Assembly: GCA_039111635.1 (NCBI GenBank)
Contig: JBCAQO010000011.1
Coordinates: forward strand, 1,054,001 to 1,118,000
Source: Heterobasidion occidentale
Taxonomy: Eukaryota > Basidiomycota > Agaricomycetes > Russulales > Bondarzewiaceae
DNA length: 64,000 nucleotides
Direction: 5' to 3'
Below, in pieces: positions 47,235 to 57,589 of the stretch (within the stretch, counting starts at the first letter, position 1; each line of letters starts with the position of its first letter). The notes beneath the pieces were generated by a model that had not been told where the DNA came from, made no database searches, and saw only the letters and a program-made list of their open reading frames with translations. Made by a program: the position numbers and the translations under genes.

Positions 47235-48881
47235 TGCTCGAACTTTCGTTTACTTCTGTTTGGTGATCTGTCCACGAACGCGCTAATCCTCCCCTGGTTG
47301 AAATGTCCGCCTTGCGAGCCGCGACATGCTGTCAACCTCCTCAACAATACTTGCCTGATTTCGTTAGGTTCTTGCTTTTTGTCCGACAATGTCTTACCTG
47401 CTCCACCGATCGCAGACCTTCCAACACATGATCACCCGCCAATTGCTCGTATCCCACCTCACCATGTTATAAGACATGTATCGTGCCGCCCTTTCCGCCT
47501 GCCCCCCCCCGTGAGGCTGACCCCACTCCCGTGCTGCCACACTCCCAGAAACAGGAGCCGCGTCATGTACGCGCGACGCTGCTCATGACGGACCGCTCGA
47601 TGAATGTCACGACGCCCACCGTTGCTAGCGTCGAGGCCAGCCGGCCAGCGAGCGCGCGACATGCATCGACACGGCGCACGCGACCCACCTCGGAGCGAAG
47701 AGGCGGCTCGGGCACGAGCATGTAGCGCACACGTCGGCTGGCCTCTCTGCTGCCATTCGCTTGAGCTCAGGTGCGGGCGTGAGCTTCGCCTGCGCTGCGT
47801 CGGCAATTCACATGCTCGAGCGTCTCTTGGGTGCTGGTTTTCTGCGTCCGGGACAGTAACATCAACTCCACGCACCGATCCCTCTATTGGGTTTGCTGGG
47901 TACTGGGTGCTGGGTGCTTGGTCGTCGCATCGGCTCGGACGCGTGCGCGGGTGTCTTTTCCGTGGCTACACTGGGTCCCAGGGTCAACTCGTATCGTCGC
48001 AGTGCGCGCGACTCGGAGCGCGCACCGTTCCCGTCGGTTCTAGGGCGCATCAGCACGCCGCGCGAGAAGCAGGACTGGGTCAACCGCTGGGGGTGGAACG
48101 GGAAGAAGCACGAGGCGGAGACGCTGGCAGTGGCTCTCGGAGGTCCCAGCCAACGCCGGTGCGTACGTTCTCCCTTTTCCTAGCTTCTAGCTTCTCTACC
48201 CGCAGCACCTGCATTGACCGGTTTCTGACTGGCCGCCTTTCCTCTGACAGCCGCCGACCATGACCTTTCAAAAGAGGCCCACGACACGTGCAAGGCACGG
48301 GTGGCCAAGAACGAGCGCCAGCGGCTGCAGAATGCTGCCCGTGCATTGGCAGGACACAAGCAGCTGGAGAACAAACACGCAGATGGTCACAGGCCAGCTT
48401 TGCTCCAACATGGAGGGGTCTGACCTCTCGCGGTGCAACGTGAGCTCTTGACCTCAGAAGACTTTGACCTCGTGGTCATCCGCGATCTAGACATCCAGCT
48501 CCAGGACTACAAGCACAAGTAGGAGCAAGCCAAGACCGAGCTCCGGAGCCTCAAAGGTGCGCTCTCGTCCTCGATACGATTGTCGGCTGGAGCAGATGCC
48601 CTTGCAGGATGGTGGCATCCCCGGCATCTGCGCTCTGGCTGCTCAACGCGCTGCGTGACGCCTGGACAAACCTCGAGATGTTACTGTGTTGCAAGTTGTT
48701 TGCTCGTCGCTCATGTCTTTGCAGCCCTATTTCGAGGTGCAGACCGAGGAGAACTTGGGTTAACATAGATAAAATACCATTGAATGTAATTCACAAAGAG
48801 AATTTAGCACGAGAAATAATCATCCTGATGCTTCCCGTGTCTGTTCACAACGCCGGAGCAAAGCTCCGGTGTGTCTTGTTT
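47235..48881 (+). mobile_element. 1.65-kb insertion carrying gene debris in deaminase B
   Basis: The insertion is defined by comparison with copy A, where KLGFFTQG is continuous. It is flanked by near-identical 10-mers, CTATACGCAA (47225-47234) and CTATACCCAA (48882-48891), possibly a target duplication. A perfect hairpin (CCGGAGC-AAA-GCTCCGG, 48853-48869) stands 12 nt before the right border. No transposase is present, so it would be non-autonomous. The hairpin and captured gene pieces recall a Helitron, the 10-bp flanks a Mutator-like element; neither is proven. Confidence 0.5.
48253..48557 (+). pseudogene. Coiled-coil gene fragment, possibly Spa2-like
   Basis: Two adjacent pieces read as one decayed coding stretch. 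The first is DHDLSKEAHDTCKARVAKNE with RQRLQNAARALAGHKQLEN. The second is LLTSEDFDLVVIRDLDIQLQ with DYKHK, a stop, then EQAKTELRSLKG. The pattern of an acidic-aromatic start, a helical IQLxDYK and EQAKTELRS recalls the polarisome scaffold Spa2 of basidiomycetes, in which a Tyr would replace the TAG stop. Neighbouring sequence at 48000-48130 (ISTPREKQDWVNRWGWNGKK) may come from another gene. It lies inside the insertion in deaminase B. Confidence 0.35.
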
Positions 48882-49680
48882 CTATACCCAAGATGTCAAA
48901 CCTGACGCATATCTTCCCTTCGCATTTCCTGAATTGGCCGATCAGGCCTTGAACACAGAAGTGAGACGTCAAATGACCACTTACGCCGAAGCCATGCTGT
49001 GGGCGGTGTGGGCAGAAGCGAAGCATGAATGGGAGGAGTTCCACGACAGCGACGATGATGACGACGATTACGAAGACATTGATCACGATGATACAGACAA
49101 CGGCGAAGATGCCGATGCTAACGGTGAAGAGAACAACGTCACGTCTACATCCTAAGTTTTCCATTTCCCTCTGGACCCCTCGTAGACATGTATGATTAGT
49201 ATCACAGTGATGTGAATGAGAATTGTTTCTCAACTTATTTGTTGCTACTTCTGCTTGAGTTCGCCGAGATTCTGTGCGATGAACTGTTCAGCCAAATGTG
49301 AGCAGCTCATTGAGATCGAAAGCCCGGATATCTGACCCACATACAGTAGCACCGAGAAAGACATCGTAGGTTTTTGTGTAAAGAAAACCGTTGGTCGGTC
49401 TAAAAATCTGGCAAACGAATCAGCTCCTTTGATGTGCATCTCATCTACGATCATCATCGCTGTAGACGTTCATTGATATTCGTCGATGTAAATGACTCAA
49501 GCAATCACCCCACTTGATAGTGATCAGCATATTACGATCGAAGGTGAACACTGGATCCATAGCAAGACTTCGATTCCATCGGCGAACAAGAAAGTGATAG
49601 TACCTCGACCGCACCTGACTCTCGCGCGGCCTTCGCATACGTCCTTTGCTTGGCGTGCATGGCTGCTCCTATCCAAGGAA

Positions 49681-50905
49681 TCACACCCGCGACTCGTACC
49701 CCTTGATCCCCTGTTTTGCCTGCGAATCAACTACCAGCTCTAGCTGTGTAAGAGCCCGGTGGTCGCCAACATCATATGGAAGCGCTTCATAAATTGGCGC
49801 ATACGGGTCACCAGCTTGTGCATTTGGCTGGACGTAGTTCATGGGGACCTCATCGAGGTCGAAGTCGTCGACTTCGTAGTCGTCGGTATCATACTCGTAG
49901 TCACTGTCAATACGCATTTCCGGCAGCACGACGAGCGCCACCAAGACCTTTAGTTCCCTGGCAAAGCGAATCCAAATATGCGACCACTGGCGTGGTGCTT
50001 CTTGCCCCAAGTCATCAACCGCAATTCTGCACTGCGTCAGCGACAGCTCCCTCAGGGTTCCTTTGTGGCGTATGATAAAATCCTCGACATGTGTGACCGC
50101 ATTGAACAAGATCCTCCGCAACGAGAGGGACTCGAGCGCGGGGAAATCCGCCTTCGAGAAATTAAGCCTGGGTACAATGCCCACGTCAACGTCGCTGTGG
50201 AGAGTGAACGAGGTGAGTGAGTGTGAGAGAGAGCCGAGTACGTGGTGCTGAATCCCTTGTTCCCAAAAACGGATATAAGCATCCCGAGAGTAGGACTTCA
50301 GTCTGTTCAAACGAGTCATGATGGAGAGACTAGATAGTGATCCAAAGAGGCCCTTAAATGAAGGGAGATCATAGATGGGGTCGTGAAGTGACCTCAAGCC
50401 GTCAAGGGCGAGGGAGGAGAGGGAAAGCAGGGAGGATTGGCTCATTACTGCAGAGAAGATGGTCGATTGAAGAAGCAATTGTTTTGTGGGCGAGAGGTAC
50501 CCGGTGAATGATAAATTCAGGGTTTTGAGTTTTGGAAGATCATGGATACGGGCGAATGAAGAAGCGAAAGATGTCAGCAGGGCCTTTGCATCCGAATCTG
50601 GCGTTCGTTCCATCATCAAGACACAATCAGTGCCTCTGCACTAATGCGATCGAGGGAACCGTACCGCTATTATAGCGCTGCCAAAATTGAATTTCTTCGA
50701 TGGCCTGAGCGATAGCGTCCTGTTGTAGGATCTTGCCGAATACTGTGGCGCTAGTGAGAGAATCGTGGACTGTTACTTTGCGAAAGACACGCTGCGTGGC
50801 CAACGTGCAAAACGTCTTGTTTAGCGTTCGAATCTGTAATAAATCTTTGCGATAGTGAATTCTGTCGACGATGGCGTCGAGGAGTTCATAGGGCAATGAG
50901 TCCAT
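49681..50905 (-). CDS. F-box / LRR-like protein 3
   Basis: Read leftward, the start MDSLPYELLDAIVDRIHYRK continues into LLQIRTLNKTFCTLATQRVF, an intact F-box of about 40 residues. The body, from about 50619, contains FARIHDLPKLKTLNLSFTGY, DAYIRFWEQGIQHHVLGSLS, HSDVDVGIVPRLNFSKADFP and FIIRHKGTLRELSLTQCRIA, then an acidic region (DYEYDTDDYEVDDFDLDEVP) and a C-terminus ending IKGYESRV. The protein would serve as a substrate adaptor of an SCF ubiquitin ligase if expressed. The joint at about 50640 is an intron remnant of only ~29 nt whose phases do not match, as in the sister gene. Either a frame correction is needed or two separate products are made. Confidence 0.65.
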
Positions 50906-51240
50906 GGAGAGCTCTTTGGCGTTGTCGAGGTGGGTTGTCGGGGGATCGATGAGGTTTGATTGGAGACGGCGAACGTTTTTGAAGTAGGCTGACTCAGAAA
51001 TAGAACCCCATGAGAAGTCCGGTCGGCGATAATGAGTACAGAAGCAGAGCGTGACTCGAGAGAGCAGAACGTGATTGTTGCGACTGCATGCGACAGAAGA
51101 ATTCGATACGTAGGTACACTTCCGAACAAACCCGAGATGAAGCATCCGTGTCTGGATCTCTCCTGTCCAGACCGCGAGTCGAAGAGGGAGATCATAACGG
51201 ATACGTGAGTCGTGAGCGTGCATCCGGACCAGTCACTCTC
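49690..51240 (-). repeat. Inverted segmental duplication, right arm
   Basis: This is the reverse-complement partner of 40790-42330, covering the F-box gene and about 300 bases upstream of its start. The two arms lie about 7.4 kb apart and enclose both deaminase copies. Confidence 0.75.
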
Positions 51241-51276
51241 GCCGCTACACTTCGAGCATGTCAGTCTTGAATTCAA

Positions 51277-52446
51277 ACAACAGGTACGGTCCAGCCCGTC
51301 ATGTGAAGGAACGACCTATCCGCGGCGACACGTCCTGCGGCATACAACTAACTCCTTCATGGTGGCTAGGATATTATGGATTAAGAGGTCTGGCATAGAG
51401 CGTGGGCCCGAGGAGCTGTGTCAGTCCAGAATAGTGAGGCACGTTCAAAGATGGGGAGTGCACGAGAAAGATGACAATTCCAATTCTTGTGAGCCAGTCA
51501 GTGAGTTCTGTGGAGATCGTCAATTGAAGGTGATAGCAAGAGGCAGTATGCGTACACAACAATTGACATGTGCAGTCATGGAATAATTCGGCATGACGCC
51601 GAACCGGTTGTGCGGGTACCCGCCATCAACAATCTGTGTGGAGGCGCCGTCGACGAACTATGCGGCGAGTGTGGCAAGGGCCGTCAATGTTGGTGATGAG
51701 GAAATCATCGAAACTTGGAGCATTAGAAGATGGAAAAAGAATCGAGGATCAAATTCGACCTCGAGGAGGACTGCTGTTTATATGGAGCGTGTGACAGCAG
51801 GCAATCGCAGATTCCGGCGCTCTATCTAGAAGGAAACGCCACTCCCCCATGCCATCCACAAGCAACATCATCGGAAATAATGTATAGGTCGAACCTTCAT
51901 GGCCTCGGAAATACGCATGATGTTGAGTGATGCCCTGGAGAGCGCCAGTCCGTGCTAGGCAGCGTCAGGGTGTCGGCCGCTATGCAGTCTCAGAAGCGCG
52001 TGCTTGCAGGGAGAGACTGGTTATGAACGTGCACTATATGCGCAAGGGGCTGAACTTTACGCCTGGAAATGATCGCATCCGTTAGCCGGAAACAGCTGGG
52101 AACGCACAAAGTCAATTGGGACGGTGCATATGGGCACTTGGGTTTCTGGTGAAGAAAGGGCGGAGAGAGCATCAGGGCCGGCCGAACATCAAGTCTCGCC
52201 TAGGATACCGCGACAGTCTATTTCGTAGCACCCAGGCAATAATTTCTTCCCCTCGGATCCGAGTGGCTAGGGTCCATGGAGGAGAAACACATTCCAAAAT
52301 AAAAATTGGCCAGGAGCGAATTTTTGACACCCACGAGCGCTTAAGCAACGGAGTCGATCCTGACTGTACTAGAAAGTTCATTAGTTTAGTAGTTTATTCC
52401 AACCAAATTTGACAAGTCCTTGATAGTCTGCACCTCTCTGCCAATC
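51277..52446. other. Intergenic stretch, no gene seen
   Basis: Only short, unrecognised frames are present. The part from about 51930 to 52140 weakly matches 42960-43190, part of the block that also carried away the GPI13 3' end. The 3' flank of GPI13 begins near 52446. Confidence 0.45.
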
Positions 52447-55400
52447 TCACCTCCTCCCGCCTAAGATTCTTCCCACTCTCCCCACGACTCGCCGCACCCC
52501 AATATGCACCCCAAGTACAACTCCAGCATCTACGGCGAGCAAGTGCATGGCACCTGCCATATATCGCGGTGCGAACACCTTCCACACCATCAGATGACGG
52601 CGAAGCACTGCCGCGCCCACTGCTGCGCCGAGCAGCAGCGCAGTGAAATAGACCATCACGCCGAGCGAAGCCCGCACCGCGTTGCGATGTACCTGCGCAC
52701 CAGGTCCTTCCACTTTGCCTCGACCATCATTCGCCTCCTCCGCCTTCGGGTCCACAGGCGCCGATACGACAGGTAGGGGCGCCACATTCCACAGCGCAAC
52801 CAAAGGCACTGCAAGTGCACAGAGGACCACCGGGCCGAGAGTGTTCAGCAGCACAAGCGCCGGAGACCACGGATACGTTACGCTTGCGCTCAGGACGAAT
52901 GCCGACTTCCACTGCAGCGACGGCACAGTCGCCTGATGTCCTGTTACGAAGAACGACAGCAGTGCAAGTAGTGCCAGTGGGACGATCTCTCCGAATGTCA
53001 CTTGAGCCTCGAGACCGGTGGTTCCTGGGCCCTGCAGTTCCGCCATGGCTTGCCCTGACTGTGCGCGCAGAAGTGCTAGAGCGGCCGCGGGATCTGCTGT
53101 AAAAGCATCCTGCAGCGCGCGGGCATCTCGCACGCTGTCCACGACCTCGAGATGTGCGAGCAACGCCAATGTTCCGAAGCCAAGCGCAACTTGGCCCGAG
53201 AGCTGCGTGGCTGCCCAAGTGAGCCCGAGCGCGATGCACCAAAAGATGAGGTACGGTGCGCCGAACGCGTTGGCAAATCCGAGAACGGTGACGCGCGCTT
53301 TGGCATCAGGACCAGAACCAGGGAGTGCGCGCTCGGTTGTGATGTGCAGCGCGACAGGAACAGCGGTCCAAAGGGCGCCACCAGCCAGGAGCATTCCACC
53401 TATCGTACACCACCCTACGATCGTCCTCACTAGCCTAAAATCCACACCTACGCCGAGAGTCTGCGCGCTGTCGATCCACTCCATCAGCCAATACGCCGTG
53501 CCACCCAGGAGCGTCGGTGTAAGAATGTAAGGTAGAAAGATCGAAGCAACACCGTTGTCAGATTTAGAGATTGCGAGCACCCGTCGAATGGCAAAGGGAA
53601 GAAGGATACAAGTTGGGCAGATGATTGCAATGACGATGGCGGGTGGTGACGCGACAGTACCGCTGGCGAAGTAAGTGACGCTGCACCATGGTTGTTGCTC
53701 TTCTCTGCAGACAGTGCTGATTGCCATCAGGCGTATGCACGCTGCGAAGACTGCGGAGAAGAAGAGTATGCGTCTGCGCAGCCGCGCGGTTGGTGCAGAG
53801 AATGATGTCAAAAATGCGGGAACTGATGTGGTGAGGAGGAGGAAGGGAATGATGCGGTCTTCCCAGAAGGTGTACGAGTTGGAGAGAAATGCAAGCGAAT
53901 GAAGCACAAGTGGCACGAGCGACCAGGGAAGATGTACACGAGGTGGAGCGGCAGCAATTATAGCAACAGCTGAGCCCACAGATGCACCGAAGATGAAGAA
54001 TTGGATTAGAGAGATTCCTTTGAAAACGGACACTGCTTGTAACGGCATGTGAGCGATGGCGCCCAGTGCGGCACCCGCCAACGCTGCTAACAAAGACTTT
54101 CGAGTCAACGTCGAGATCCAGGGCTCCCATTCCGCTCCATTGCGTCCACTATGTTGGAACATACCCCATCCGACTACCAAGCTGAGAGCCAGTATAATCA
54201 GGCCAAACACGATTAGCCCTACGTTGAATTGTGCCCACAGCGAGCGGCAGGTCTCCAATGCCAATCGCGTGTACTCAACAGATTGCTCCAGTCTTTCTGA
54301 TGGTCCAGCACTGATGACTGCGCCCCACTGCCTTTGAAGATCATCCCACACCCCGTCGAGCTCGCCACCAGCAGAGCTTGCACGGTACGTTGCTAGGTAC
54401 GCGCTAACCTGCCGTATGTTCAAGTTGAGCGCATTCTCGTACTCGATACCCGATTGGTCGCGCCAGAACAACTCAGGTATCACAGTACCGAGGTTATTGA
54501 ACGGAATGGGTAGGCCGAGGAGGAGCGATAATGACGAGACCAAATCGATTTGTTGAACACGGCGATGCGGAACAGATGCCCCAGGAAATATGGCAGTCTT
54601 CTGTAGGTGCGAGGGAATTGTTGCATCTGCAACAGACAGTGGGAGACCCTTTGAGTAGATCCACATGCCAGAAGAGACCTCAAGATCGCCATCTCCACCG
54701 TGGTCGCCTTTCCGATCCATGCCGTGGTCACCGAGCACGACGAGTAGAGTGTCGGGCTCGAGTGCGTCGACGACACGGCTGAGAACGTCGTTCATCTGCT
54801 CCTGTTTGCTTTTCATTGCAGGGTCATCTGGGCCCACACGATGTCCGACATGATCGACGCCTAGAAAATGGCCGATGAGGAAATCCCATGACTTAGCGTG
54901 CGGTGAATTGGTGAGAAGAGGGATGAGATTGGCGATGACGCCGTCGTCAACCGTGTGCAGATCCTCCACATTGAACGAATCAAAGTCGTGCAGCATCTCG
55001 GGATGAAACGAAGAGGGAAAAACGGATAACCACGTGTCGTCTCCCATAAACGCGATCTAAGCATCTGCGATGAGGTGAACTATACTTAAAATGTCAAGGT
55101 AGAAATGCACATACGGTTTTGTTGGCTACACGAAGCTGGTGTATGATGGAGTCTTCAGCAATCGACGAACCACCAAAATTGTGGCCCATGTCAACGAAGG
55201 TTGGTAGAGATCCCGTTACAAGTCCCTTGATCCTCTGCAGCGTAGTTGTAGGAGGGTCGGCATACGCGTTGAACAAGAATGAGTGTTGCGGATATCGCGC
55301 GGTGAGTTCGCGAGGCAAAGTCAGAACATTGTGATGGTAAGGGGAGTGGCTCGGGAGGATGAGGGGATAGGAAATCGAAGCGAAGCGCATCGATGATGAG

Positions 55401-55571
55401 GAAAACGGCACGTCTGTGGGTGGGATGTAGAGTACAAGGAGAGGACGCGTCACAGGACGCGATGGATGCCAGCGACAGGCGCGTCAGCAGAAACCCGCGC
55501 GTAAATAGGTAGATTCCGGCCAAATGCAGCAAAAATAGATAGAGGAGGATAGACGATGTTTTCAGTGACAT
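52447..55571 (-). CDS. GPI13: GPI ethanolamine phosphate transferase 3 (PIG-O family)
   Basis: Gpi13 adds phosphoethanolamine to the third mannose of the GPI anchor in the ER membrane; this group later links GPI to proteins. The N-terminal signal-anchor MSLKTSSILLYLFLLHLAGI precedes the alkaline-phosphatase-like domain. That domain has AVFLIIDALRFDF (metal-binding Asp), LPTFVDMGHNFGG (nucleophile Thr region), FMGDDTW, FLGVDHVGHRVGP and VVLGDHGMDRKGDHGGDG. About ten hydrophobic helices follow. One intron (55057-55114) joins VANKT to IAFMGDD. Near 55340-55375 the frame slips between ALRFDFLSPHPPEP and YHHNVLTLPRELT, although both sides are conserved. The remaining 870 codons are open. Total about 1020 residues, normal for the family. 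Confidence 0.9.
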
Positions 55572-56140
55572 GATGCGTTGTCAATACCTGTGTACAAACA
55601 AATCATCAGACCAGATTCTCAAACTGTTCGTTGATCGGGGGATGTGGTCTCGAGTCAATTTTCAATGAAGCTGAAATTAGACTGAAGTGCTGTCACCGAG
55701 CAAGCCGCGAGCCTCTGTGCATATGGACGATATAGGGGTCAACTCACTGAAAACCCAGCAGGTCAAGGTGTCCCCTTCGCTGATGCAAAACAATGAGCTG
55801 TATAATAGATGAAGCCGTTGAGCTTGTGTAGAATATCAAGCACGCTTTTGTATCACGGCAGTTGGAGTATGTGCTGGGTCTACCACGGCAAGCTGACAAG
55901 TGTGAGTCTAGGTTTTGTGAGAGCGGGTATTATGCGGGGGCGCTGGAGAGTAGGATGGAAGAGACGCGCGGCATGGACCGATTTTGTGGTGTAAATGCTG
56001 CAAGTCGCCGCTGAGAAGGAGGGGATGTGACGGTATAAGCACTGAGGAAAGACTGAGTCCTCAAGCGTGCGAGACCTTGGGTGATCTCTTGTGACTTACG
56101 TGACGCACCACTCAGGCTCCCGTTCCACAGCCCGCAAGCA
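55572..56140. promoter_or_regulatory. Divergent promoter interval GPI13 / EAF3
   Basis: 570 bp lie between the two opposed start codons. No other gene is visible and no sites were assigned. Confidence 0.45.
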
Positions 56141-57358
56141 ATGGCAGGCCCTTCAAGCAGTGTTTACAACGTCAATGAGAAAGTCCTGTGTTACCATGGG
56201 CCCCTCATATATGAGGCAAAGGTTCTCAAAGTCGAAAACTGGGATGAAACCACCACAAAGCTAGGCAGTGTTGGTCCGCACTATCTCGTGCATTATCGCG
56301 GCTGGAAGCAAACGTATGCCCCTCGCAACGCCCTCGTATTTTCTGGTTCGACTACGATCTGATCCGATCGCGTCTGCATAGATGGGATGAATGGGTTCCC
56401 CCACAACGACTGCTCAAGTTTAACGAGGTGAACATTGCGCTCCAAAAGTCCCTCATACAGTCATCAAAGGAAATAGCCGCTCAAAGCACGAATGCGAAAG
56501 CTTCAGCGACGACCAAGGCTCAGCCTGTAGGTCGGCGGAAGGAGGGGCGAGGGACGAAGCGCGGTAGGGAAGATGATGATGGCACAAGACGTCCAGAGCT
56601 ACGCCTTGTAATACCTGAGATTCTCAAGGTCCTTCTTGTCGATGACTGGGAGGCCGTTACTAAGAACAATCAGGTAGGAGCAATGCTCTACAGCGCTACT
56701 TTGAGATATCTCAATCGGTTCCACAGCTCGTCACCTTACCACGAAACCCCTCTGTAAAAGACATCTTAAACGACTTTCAGAATTCTGTTCTCGCTGCGCC
56801 CGCCCCCCAGTGAGCCTTATTATTGTTGCCATCTACTTCATCGCTTACCTGCGAGTCTTTTTAGACTGCGTGATCCTACGACGGTCTTGCCAACCATTAT
56901 CGCAGGTCTACAAACATACTTCGATCGCGCTTTAGGGGCCAATCTCTTGTATTGCTTCGAAAGACCACAGTATGCCGAGATAAGGAAACGGTATGTGACA
57001 GGGCCTACTGTCCAAGTCGGACAGGAGCGTGAGATGAGCGCCGTCTACGGCGCCGAGCATTTGTTACGCATGATCGGTGAGCCTTCCGCGTCCCCGTCTC
57101 CCCAAAATGCTATATATCAATGTTTCCCTCTATCAGTGAGCCTACCGCAAATGGTTGCAGGCTCAACGATGGATCCCGAAAGTGTTGCCTTGGTTCGTCA
57201 TTATGTTACAGAACTCATGAAGTACGTTCCCATCTTTCTCGGGCTGTCCACTTTGATCTTTGACACGTCGAAGTTACATGGTCAAGGAGCGCGACCGAAT
57301 ATTCCAAACCGAATATGATTCAGCGTCCCTGCAATACCAAAATGTGTCCCGTTCATAA
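56141..57358 (+). CDS. EAF3: Eaf3/MRG15 chromodomain protein
   Basis: Eaf3 reads H3K36 methylation and belongs to the NuA4 acetyltransferase and Rpd3S deacetylase complexes. The N-terminal MRG-type chromodomain contains VLCYHGPLIYEAKVLKVENW and HYLVHYRGWKQT, then, after an intron ending CATAG, WDEWVPPQRLLKFNE. A basic linker (GRRKEGRGTKRGREDDDGTR) leads to the MRG domain: ELRLVIPEILKVLLVDDWEA, LVTLPRNPSVKDILNDFQ, GLQTYFDRALGANLLYCFER, SAVYGAEHLLRMIV, SLPQMVAGSTMDPES and the end YMVKERDRIF...QYQNVSRS. Five introns splice cleanly and the gene appears intact at about 310 residues. It is convergent with the SNF2 gene 230 bp away. Confidence 0.93.
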
Positions 57359-57589
57359 AGCCAGACAAATGCGTTTCTGTCTTCGGGATCAATTAGTCCC
57401 TCATGCTCCCCGAAGTGGTCCGGAGTTTGATCACTGTACAGTTTTCCACAGTTTCATACCGACTACGTCGACTTCTTAGTGTAAGGTTTTCCAATACCCA
57501 AGTAGCCCTCACCATAATGATTGTGCAGGTGAAAATAAGAAGAAAATATTTTAAATATACAAGTAAAAAGCACCCGAAATCACTCGCCA

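Larger units (their letters stand above)
45978..49155 (+). pseudogene. OTT_1508-like deaminase, copy B (split by an insertion)
   Basis: The start MANPEVPIACLDPFMPSIML opens a long frame with TDGDLPDTLVPHLQNVWEKL, VDIYSFSWSAFHQHFTEGC and RYKQWFLLPIRVIQVPGTHL. The deaminase centre follows: YVHGECALVAHLAN (HxE near 47070) and YSCYPCHVFLAANRRSG (CxxC near 47160-47171). The frame then runs into an inserted segment and ends at 47588 in unrelated sequence. The missing end reappears at 48882-49155 as YTQDVKPDAYLPFAFPELAD, EVRRQMTTYAEAMLWAVW and an acidic tail (DDDDDDYEDIDHDDTDNGED). One intron equivalent to that of copy A lies near 46646. The catalytic residues are intact, so loss of function would come only from the insertion. 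Confidence 0.75.

Noticed and set aside
52727..53530. Long frames on other strands across GPI13
   Set aside because: Shadow frames of the 866-codon GPI13 exon, which carries the family motifs.
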